From: Parastagonospora avenae f. sp. tritici 18332-5
Taxonomy: Eukaryota; Ascomycota; Dothideomycetes; Pleosporales; Phaeosphaeriaceae
DNA length: 59,993 nt
Assembly (NCBI GenBank): GCA_022559985.1
Contig: JAFJTR010000129.1
Coordinates: 1 to 59,993 of the forward strand
Reading direction: 5' to 3'
In this document: positions 51,759-59,993 of the stretch, in pieces
Layout of the letters: each line of letters starts with the position of its first letter
Numbering within the stretch: position 1 is the first letter of the stretch
Position numbers and translations under genes: made by a program
Notes under the pieces: generated by a model
What the model saw: the letters and a program-made list of their open reading frames with translations, nothing else
The model's database searches: none
What the model was told of the DNA's origin: nothing

Positions 51759-52583
51759 GATGAAGAGGGCACAAGGGGCCAAATGTAACACGGCAAGGGC
51801 GAAACTCCGGAGTATTGGGATTCGATTTTGGTTTGAGTTTCGGAGTCACGAGGAACGGTGCCAAAATTAGGCGTAACGTATCGGGACTGGTTTTGTAATA
51901 TGGGGACTTGGGAACATGTAACACGATACTACCTGCGTCATGAGATACAGATGATTTTGTATTAAATTCTGAAACATAGCCTCATCGTTGGTTTTTCCAG
52001 ACCGCGCGTAGAATTTATAGATAGTTATGTATGTAGTACAATCTACATTGGTTGGCGGGAACTAAACACCCTACCAATCTTAGAACTTTACGCTTGTAGT
52101 CGAAGATGTGCTTTATCAACATACCCACAGCGATACATGACATACAATCTTCAAGTCCCACATGCGGCTCAACCATGTCTCCGACTCTTCTGTCTAGTAT
52201 GCAAAAGTTCCATGATGTCATAGCGAAGGAAGCAAATGTGGGCTCGGAAACAAGCAGCCGACTGCTGCTGAATAATTGTCGCTGCTTCGGGTGTGCACTT
52301 GTCCGACCGCCAAGGTGGCGACAATGAGATCTGATAGAGTTTTGGCAGAGATTCTTGAATTTGATCTCTTAGGACACGGGTGTAATGGAGAAATTCGACG
52401 TCGGTGTCGGCGTTGGTAAAGATGTGGATGACGAATGAGGTACATGTCGGTATCCAAGCAGGAGGTGAATACACGTGTCATACACATCTTAGAGAAGTTC
52501 ACGTATAAGTGCAGTCTCGCAACGCTCATCAAATATCACATCGCTTCCTTCAGATCTGTCCACCCATCCACCTTCATCACAAA
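51759..52583. other. Intergenic, no supported gene
   Basis: 3' flank of the small spliced gene and promoter of the gene at 52584. Overlapping short frames on the minus strand (52.2-52.5 kb) lack family features. Confidence 0.45.
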
Positions 52584-53272
52584 ATGCCCGTCATCGCCCT
52601 CATTTCCCTGTCCGCGCCGTCCTCCAATGAGGCGACCATCGCAAACCTCGAAACGCTCCTGAAAGCGACGAATACTCCCTTCACGATCGGCACCAAAGTC
52701 CAAGATCCCAGTGTGGTCCAAATAACAAACCAATTCCCCTCCTTCGCCGCCACAAGCGCACTCTCATCTCACCCACCGTACACTTCCCTCATCTCCTCCC
52801 TGACCTCACGCAATCCCAGCATCACTACCGCCACACTCAATAACCCCATCCTTCCAGCTCCGCTAGTCGAATTCGTCAAGTCCGACTTCCCCACCCCCTT
52901 GTCCCCCTCTCGACAAGCGCAAATCGAGTCCGACTTCGCGCGTTTCGAATCGCTATACCGCAGCCGCGGCAGCATGGCTGACACGGGTGAAATCTCGCTT
53001 TCCATGGGCTGGAGCGAACCACATTCCAACGCGCAAGGCGTGAACGTGCAGAGTTGGGTTGTTGCGAGGGGATGGCAAGGGATGGCGTTCTTCGAGCAGG
53101 CGGTGGCGAGTGAGGAGTTTAAGGGATGTATTGGGATCTTGACGGGTTGGGGTGCGGAATTTGCACTGGTAAGTTAACTTGAGAGGAGACAAAGGAAGGG
53201 GAAGAATTAGAAGGCTGGTCTAATTAAATCTAGTGGCATGTCGATACGAAGGTCGCAGTTGGAGAGGTGTAG
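52584..53272 (+). CDS. Unknown protein, 207 residues, two exons
   Basis: The ATG at 52584 opens MPVIALISLSAPSSNEATIA. Exon 1 (52584-53168) ends at CTG|GTAAGT. A 65-nt intron ending AATCTAG joins in phase to 53234-53272, which adds WHVDTKVAVGEV and a stop. Without splicing the frame ends two codons later (VS). The sequence alternates short strands and helices (ETLLKATNTPFTIGTKVQD; ESDFARFESLYRSRGSMAD; QSWVVARGWQGMAFFEQAV; GCIGILTGWGAEFALW). A strand ALWHVDT at the end would complete a sheet. No signal peptide or span. A small cytosolic protein of unknown function. Confidence 0.65.
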
Positions 53273-54123
53273 ATGTTGGGTGATACACAGGAGAAGTGAT
53301 GATCTGGGCTGTTGGCCCTAGGGACATAGTTGAATGAATTGTCTCAATTGTTTCTAGGAGCCTCTTAAGAATGGACCGCTGGATTGATGATGGGTTTCAG
53401 GAAGCTGGACGGTCGTATAGTGAGTCCATGATGTTAGCATAATTAGACAGCTGTATGTTTTCGAATCCCACGTCACTGTTGGTAATGAAGCGTGTATTAC
53501 TGCGATGCAGCTCTTGATCAAATTGCACCGGCTCCGTCTGTCTCCAAGCTAAAGGATGGACAACGGTGCTGAGATTTCAGCGACACGCGCGAATGCTGCA
53601 GGTATGGACGAAGTGCAAACGCTGACATGGGTTATGGTTAATGACGTGCCAGGCAGATTGCCAATTGTGCTGTTGTTGTACTAAGGTATCGTTAGTTCGA
53701 CTCGACAGCTATAGGCAACCAGTTTACTTGCCCTGACAGTGTTTAATACTGGACGCGCTGTGTTATGGCTTTTTCTGACCATGATAACTTTCAGGTACGT
53801 TTATGTCGCTTTCGATGAAGGTGATAGATAATGTATGCAATTGAACCAGTGCAGCATTCATTTGAACAATCCTCAAAGCAAAAGAAACCCCCGGGAGTGA
53901 ATAGTTGACAATGTTGGAGCTTGAAGAGCGATAACAGTGAGATGTGGAATAGATTATAGATAAGACCAAGCAGGCCACCGCAATAGTGTGACTGGGTGAA
54001 CTAATGAAAGGCACTCCTTACACATTATGCTTACATAGAAGTTGCTGCAATTCTTGCCTAGTGGCGAGTTTCGCACTATACAAGACAACCACCAGGCAGG
54101 GATTGCAATACACCGAGACGCAT
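53273..54123. other. Intergenic, no gene
   Basis: Between a plus-strand gene and the minus-strand siderophore transporter (convergent). No supported frame. Confidence 0.5.
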
Positions 54124-56011
54124 TTACCAGACATTACCCTTGGTCTGCTTGCCCTTCTCCTCCTCCAACTTTCTAACATTGACGTTCTTCCACAGGTAGA
54201 TAGAGGCCAAGCAGAACGGCACCAGGCAAACACCAGTGATCAGCATCAAGCGCATGACATGCTGGTAAGCGCCAACAACCGCATCGCGCTCAGGTGTGCC
54301 ATCCAAGAACGAGATCTGCGTCGCAATATCTCCGAAGATAAGCGTCGCGTTCATCTTGCTAGCTTCAGGCAGACGTTCGTAGAGTTGCGTAGGCAGGATG
54401 TTATTCCACATGGCGCCGGCAATGGCGAAACCAATCGACGAGCCGAAGCTGCCGAAAAGACCCCAGAGCGCGACAACGGCGGCAATTTCCTGGTGCGTGA
54501 CGGGTACCATGACGGCAAGCTGAGCGCAGATGGCGAAGATACCAGTACCAATACCGACGATGACTTGTGTGAGGGCGATGACACCGGGGTTGGCGTCGGG
54601 TGTGCGGAAGGGGAGGAGAAGCGCTGTGCCGAGAATAACAATAGGTACACCGGCATAAGCAGTCCACTTGAAGTTTCCGGTATAGCTGATGATGAACGCG
54701 ACGACCGGGCTAAAGGTGGACGATGCGAGGGAGAAAGAGTTGAGGATGTATCCGGCGTGCGTGATGCTCTGCCTGTGAACGACGAGCAGGTACGATTGGA
54801 AGTAGGCGTTCCAGATGAAGATGGAGATGAACATGATGCCGTAGAGAGCGCATGATCCGATGATTGTTGGCTCCTTCAGGTACTTCCATTGCAGGAAAGG
54901 CACAGGGGTGAACTTGGCTTCCCAGATGACGAAGACGGGGAACAGCAAGAGGCCGAGGACTATCATGGCGAGGATGTATGGCGTTTTCCAACCCTGGGGA
55001 GCGTAGGAGACGAGAGTGAATGGGAGCAAGAAGAGACAAAATGCCGCCATGATAAGGATGATGCCGATGACTGATATTCGTTAGTTGAGTTAGGACTAGA
55101 CTTGGAAGTGCAACATACTGTCAAATTGGATGAAGTGGTGAGAGATGGACTGGACAACGGTGCGGTTCGACTTAATCTTGTGGATCACACCAGCCGCCTT
55201 TGCCCTGCGGTACATGTACATCATGATACCAGTGGCTGGCAGACTGCAGGCAATCAAGATGAAGATGAAGGCACCAAAAGCCCAGCGCCAGTTGTTATGC
55301 TTGATAAACAGATCAGCAATTGCGGGACCAGCAAATGTGCTTGCGATGCGGGGGGTCTGATTAAGGGAGAAGATGACCATGCGGTTCTTCAGAGTGGTCA
55401 TATCGGCCACCATGACAGAGTTGACATAGAGGATACCGACGTGTCCGGCCCAGTACAAGACGTGCCCGGCAATATATGTTTGAACATTGTTGCATGCGGC
55501 TTTGAGAGCCATGCCGACAAGGATGATGAGCAGCATAACGAAGAAGCCCTCGACACGGCCGAAGACGTCGATAAATTTGGACACGGCAAGAGGAATGCAG
55601 CCTGCGAGTGCGCTGGACATGACGCTAGCAACATTGAGAAGACCATGTCGGCTGAAAGCTGAAGTGATCCAAGGGTTGAGGGATGCGTCAATGGCGTTCT
55701 GCAGGTAGGCGACAAACTCGATGAGGAAGATGCTTAATTCTGATTAACACCAGTATTTGTGGAAGGGGGAAGAGTGTGACTTACAAAACGAACATGGCAA
55801 TGAGTGTCTGCTTGGTCCAAATTTCTGTGATTGCTCTCACGCGCTGTACACCGTTCTGGAACTTCTCCGAGTCGTCGTCCGCCTTGAGACCGCCATCGCT
55901 GGACGTCTCAACGCCGTGGGAGTGTGGGTTGATGGTCTTCTCGACTTCATACTGCCGCGCGACATCATGAGAATGTCTGATAGCGTTGTCATCGAACGCA
56001 GTTGACGCCAT
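54124..56011 (-). CDS. Siderophore-iron MFS transporter (Sit/Mir type), three exons
   Basis: Exons 56011-55785, 55732-55119 and 55070-54124 with introns of 52 and 48 nt give 595 residues with about 14 membrane spans, as usual for fungal siderophore:H+ symporters. The N-terminal cytosolic segment (residues 1-60) is charged. Helix 1 is created by the first splice (TLIAMFVFIFLIEFVAYLQ). Family features are DASLNPWITSAFSRHGLLN, SVMVADMTTLKNRM, LNQTPRIASTFAGPAIA with FIKHNNWRWAFGAF, and, in the second half, FKWTAYAGVPIVILG and NILPTQLYERLP. It should import ferric siderophores at the plasma membrane or vesicles. Which siderophore is unknown. Three perfect GATA-factor sites of the iron-repressor type lie upstream. 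Confidence 0.93.
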
Positions 56012-56289
56012 GGTGTGATGAGGGGATGCAAACCCGAGATGCGGCCGTCAAAGGCAAGCTCGGCAGGGGTTGCAAATTGAGATGCAGGAGAAACAATTGG
56101 GTGTCGATCCCAGGTGCAGGTCGCACAGTTCTTAAGTACCGCGGTGACCACTCTCCGATGACCGGGTAAGGATGGTCGACTCCCGTTACAGACTGAAAAA
56201 TTTGCCTTACCCTCCCACCCAGTGGCTTGGGATCAACTGCTACTGTTGGAACCGTGCCGCGTGCCCAGCGAGCGATGCTTACACTAGGG

Positions 56290-56299
56290 GATCAGATAA
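56290..56299 (+). promoter_or_regulatory. SreA-type iron-repressor site 1
   Basis: GATCAGATAA, an exact (G/A)ATC(A/T)GATAA match, about 280 bp upstream of the siderophore transporter start. This extended GATA motif is the known target of fungal iron-responsive repressors SreA/Sre1. Confidence 0.7.
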
Positions 56300-56308
56300 G
56301 GAATAGAT

Positions 56309-56318
56309 GATCTGATAA
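56309..56318 (+). promoter_or_regulatory. SreA-type iron-repressor site 2
   Basis: GATCTGATAA, same consensus with T at the variable position, 9 bp after site 1 and in the same orientation. Confidence 0.7.
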
Positions 56319-56905
56319 GATCCAATCTGGCCTCTCACGCGGTTTAGTGGCGTCTATTTGGCCCGCTTTAACATGCCGTCGGGCACTTAGCGGGGAATTT
56401 CAATGGTTGACGCGTGATCGGCTTGTCGAAACAAGCGTTGACTCCGAGGGCCCTGGACGGCGTGATGCTGCAATATCTGAATAGTGGGACCCGCCGAGCC
56501 GTACCGCCGACGCCTCTGAGGATAATTCCTGCATCGTCGACGGCCATGTTCAGAGTGAGGACGAAACATCAGGACGGTCTACTGTATACTCCTTGCCAAT
56601 AGCACATTTAACCGCGTTTGTGGGGAGTGCATAGAGCGATGACTGGGAAAACAGCCGATGAGTCGCGCATGCATCGGGAGATGAGCGTTCGTTCCAGGAT
56701 CCAAATCCTGCACAGTCCCGAGGCTCTAAGAATCAAGCTTAAAGTTCTAGAAGAAATAGCGCAGAGATTTAGGGAAATTTCGGGTCAAAAGAGGTGGGAT
56801 GGGTGCCACATGGACGTGGAGCACCTGAAATTCTGTCAGTGTTGGGGGGTGTGGGCGGAAGAGCGGCAGCCAAAGAACGTCGGCGCACGCCCCGTTTTCG
56901 TAATC

Positions 56906-56915
56906 TTATCTGATC
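56906..56915 (-). promoter_or_regulatory. SreA-type iron-repressor site 3
   Basis: TTATCTGATC on the plus strand, that is GATCAGATAA on the minus strand, about 900 bp upstream of the same gene. Confidence 0.55.
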
Positions 56916-57798
56916 ATCGCGCATGAAAATCGCTGATGGCCCGGATATTTGCTGGATACTGGCTCGCCGGATTAGGGCAAATGAACGCCTTATGCGCCAA
57001 AGGGTCAGTCACATGTAGTGCGTTGTAGTGGTGTCTCGACATGACGCGTGTCGAGTGACAAACATACGAATCTGCGAGGACGCGATGGTGTCTGTTACAC
57101 CCGAACATTCTATGGACCTAAGAACATTCACAAATCATCACAGAACACAGTTCGTGGGAATAGAATAAATGGGGTCTGGGTGTTATTACAGTCAATGACT
57201 TACAACAGTGTTTCTTTGTAAGTCAAGCCAGCGTGGTAGGTAAAAGCAACTCATTTCATTACCTAAGAGCATAGCTAGGTATTGTAGGGAGACTGCGCAC
57301 CCAATACACCGATACCCACTGGGACGGGGCAGTTGCCTTGACCTCTAAATCCATCTCGCACCACATCGGAGATCATCCGGAGCAATCAATCCAAAGTGTC
57401 TATTCATGCATCGGAAACCCATGTTGAGACCACCACTGTTCCACAGTATCTCCGGGTCCTTACATCCTTTGTAGGCTCATACTAGTATTATTCCCGAACT
57501 GCCCTTAGTCTCCTCTCATGATTCGGAAAATCCATGTAGGTTTTGCCCACCATGTTGTCCCATCTCTTCTCATAGCGCCATTCATCAGTCCTCGCAGATG
57601 AAACGATCGTGTTTTCGCGGGTCAAACATCGAGCTATGGAGCGAAGGCATTCGGTCGTTCGAGCCAGCCCGATCTACTTCATCTTGCGTATATGGGACAT
57701 ATTGGCCCGACCAGTCACATGGATGATAGCATGTACACACTGGAGGTCTATATACATTTTTCAGCGGAGTTTACTCGTTGTGGTCATTGTGATTAGAC

Positions 57799-58900
57799 TT
57801 ACAACATGAGCCGAGGTGTTGATAGGATCGCAGCGACCTTGCCAGGCAAGTCATGATGACGTCTTTCACGCTCGTCGTTGAAAATCCTCTCCCACGCGGT
57901 ACGGGTACTGTCCTTTACATGGCCGAGGAGCGAGATGCGAGGTAAGGTTCGGAGATGAGGAAGTGCGATTGGAAGAAACCAATCTACAAAGATCCTCTGA
58001 CACGAGATTTGCTTCTGCATACCAATGCCGATTGTAATATCGTACCAAGGATCGCAAAGGCCAGTCTGAAAGTGAAGGGATAAATGGTCGAGGGTGGGTA
58101 TGTTGGCGAGAATGACCAACGGTGGGCAAGGCAACATTGACGATGATATAAATCCATCGTACGGTGAGGACCGGTACCCCAATAGGGAGAAGTAACCGTA
58201 ATTAGAGAAGCCAAGGGATACCCGGCGGAGATGTTGGGCTTGCATCTTGGGGATGGTAGAGCAAAGTGTATTAATTTTTCGCAAAATGCTTGACAGTGTG
58301 ATAATAAGTGTGTTCCCAAAACTCCTCTTCCAGACCGCTACTAGCAAGTACCAATTTTGTCAATGTTGAAGGCGGGTCGAATGGAACACCATCGGATGTG
58401 CGTAATCATTCTAAGTTGTTTGTGCCGTCGTAGAACTTCACAGACTCGTCGGGTACTTGAAAGTGGTATGCGGCCATGTGTAATTTCCTGAGAGCTTCTC
58501 GTACACGTTCAAACGGAGCTCCGCAGGAAGATCCATGAAGCGAAGCGCCAACCCATTCCAAGTCCACCACTCCCTCATAGAAACGCCGCTGGATGGACAG
58601 GTGTCGATTTGCTGCTCGATCCATTCGATAAGTGGATTTCACTTCCCTGCTATGCCAATCTGAAGGTCTGAGGCCTCGGGAGGTGATGAGGAGTTTGGGT
58701 TTATACAGCGGATATGGACCTTGAGAGGCTTAAGAGTCGCTGGGCACACAATCTTGTAGTGCCATCTCAGGCTGTCAGTGAAGTATTCTAGCTTAATTTG
58801 AGACCCTGTGGTTCGAGCCCAGAAATCGTATTCTGTACGACGCCGATTCAGAATGTATTCGGACACAATGCCGCTGTAGATATTCTAAGGGATCTAAGAG
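57799..58900 (-). pseudogene. Decayed F-box/2EXR-like gene
   Basis: The minus strand holds protein-like pieces in order but in different frames. First come EYILNRRRTEYDFWARTT and KLEYFTDSLRWHYKIV, ending in TGA near 58640. The same frame then continues NPLIEWIEQQIDTC and RFMDLPAELRLNVYEKLSGN, the F-box/2EXR signature, and stops again. Another frame has VKFYDGTNN and then, after a stop, LRTSDGVPFDPPSTL. The last has SLGFSNYGYFSLLGYRSSPY and IPTLDHLSLHFQTGL in the leucine-rich-like part. No intron set I tried restores one frame. It may still be a multi-exon gene that I failed to assemble. Confidence 0.45.
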
Positions 58901-59993
58901 GCAAGTCCCAGCCAAGTATACCCAGATTCACCCCATTGGAAGTGGCCAATTTCATTCGCGGCAAATTGTAGCGACTTCGTATCTAAAACTCGGCCGATCT
59001 TGACCTTTTGCCAACATTGACATCCCAGCACCACCGGCGCAGTCCAGGTGAAGACCGGCGAAAGATCCTGAGTCCAATTTGTCGGAGACCAGGTTCAACA
59101 GTGAAGACATCCCTAAGTCCTCGCTTCCTAGAATCCGATGATAAGTCGAGGCTGATATTCCTAGGAACAAACTTTGGGCTCTTGAGCCGGAGGGCGGACA
59201 TGAAGCCGCGAGAATCCTCTAGTATTTGATCCGAGTCTGCTGTCGTCGAGCGACTTCGTAGAATTGAATCCAATGTCAACGACTCTTGATCGCTTGTAGT
59301 GTGTTGTGCACTGTGTCGGACAGGTATAGGCCCATCAGGGCTTAGGTGCCAGAAAAAGGTCTCACTGTTAGCTACCACTTTGTAGAAGTCTTGCTCAAAT
59401 TCAGCAACAATGGATCGCTGTCGGCCAGTCAAATAATGTCCAGTTTGTCAGATAAAATATAGGTGCTAACATTGGTCTCAGCGAACGACTGAGGCTGACA
59501 GTATCGGAACTTCTCTTGCGCCATGCTTCCAGCAAAGCTTGGATGAGCCCTCGTTAGTGGTCACCAGGGTAGAAGCCTGCTCGTAACAAATAACGACGCT
59601 GGCGCTTGACAATGGAGTAGTTGAGTTTTCGACAATCGTAGCAGCACAGATACCTAGTAAATCGTGGTCGGAATATGTATATAGATAATAGGAGGGTCAT
59701 CCGTAGCACGGCAATTAGCGGCGGTGTCACGTGACAGCCAATGGTATAGCATCCCACGCGCCAGGCTGCTATGGACACAGAGCGGGGTGAGTTTTCACAA
59801 AGCATTTTAACAGGTGATATTCACATTCAGAAACGCCTTACTAAGAAGTAAAGCTCCCAAGTATACATCTCTTTCCCTAATGATAATTCACCCCCAATCT
59901 ATCTCTCACGCATCATTATAAAGAAGTAGGTATGAGTCTTGTTTGTAACGCTTGATTTGGGGGCGTAAGCTCAGGGGCAGCTCTCGCACGTAA
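58901..59993. other. Right edge, no supported gene
   Basis: A 149-codon minus-strand frame (58983-59432) lacks an ATG and any family feature. It might be the front of the decayed F-box-like gene. The final 500 bp show nothing recognisable. Confidence 0.4.

Larger units (their letters stand above)
56012..57798. other. Intergenic, 1.8 kb: siderophore transporter promoter side
   Basis: Contains the three iron-repressor motifs. No reading frame with family features was found, although a 102-codon plus-strand frame exists at 56618-56926. Confidence 0.5.

Noticed and set aside
58983..59432. 149-codon minus-strand frame
   Set aside because: Begins without ATG and has no recognisable motif; at best a leftover of the decayed gene next to it.

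Overview
The window reads as nuclear DNA of a filamentous ascomycete (Pezizomycotina). Protein-coding genes carry short introns, mostly 46-80 nt, with GTAAGT-like donors. The gene content includes hexose and siderophore major facilitator transporters, GH43, GH81 and feruloyl-esterase CAZymes, Utp14, mitoribosomal mL41 and Coq3. The transposon debris is of the Fot1/pogo and Ty1/copia type and shows RIP-like decay. Dothideomycetes is my guess for the class, but nothing seen here proves it.

Left arm (1 to about 10.3 kb): a transposon-rich tract. It holds copia gag/protease and reverse-transcriptase relics, several pieces of pogo-family transposases, and one almost intact Fot1-like element (5661-7487). 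That element has 53-bp perfect terminal inverted repeats, a TA target duplication and a single one-base frameshift. An intact four-exon hexose transporter (3530-5284) sits as an island inside this tract.

10.3-24 kb: a DHA1-type MFS transporter, a decayed CYP505-type P450-reductase tail, a broken secreted-protein gene, an ankyrin protein, a secreted feruloyl-esterase-like enzyme, a 2EXR/F-box-like protein, a glycine-zipper protein with a long disordered tail, and a secreted GH43 enzyme. This is accessory, plant-polymer-facing content.

24-29 kb: a conserved block. UTP14 and the mitoribosomal mL41 gene are divergent across 185 bp, and COQ3 converges on mL41.

29.5-34 kb: the least familiar region. 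A four-exon gene (29517-31881) splices into a 733-residue protein with a large unknown N-terminal region, one membrane span and C-terminal C2H2-like zinc fingers. It is divergent from a gene for a 70-residue single-span protein. The 738-bp shared promoter carries six exact GTAGGAA motifs. A small cysteine-rich secreted protein gene follows.

35-45 kb: a GH81 endo-beta-1,3-glucanase with an N-terminal acylation-type start (MGCSPS) instead of a signal peptide, a VCX1-type vacuolar Ca2+/H+ exchanger whose first coding exon appears to be 4 nt, and two conserved or hypothetical proteins.

45-60 kb: sparse. It holds a membrane protein, two small unknown spliced genes, a siderophore-iron transporter with three perfect SreA-type GATA sites upstream, and a decayed F-box-like gene at the right edge.

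No rRNA, tRNA or CRISPR was found. Exon joins were worked out by hand from splice consensus and reading-frame continuity and have not been tested against RNA.
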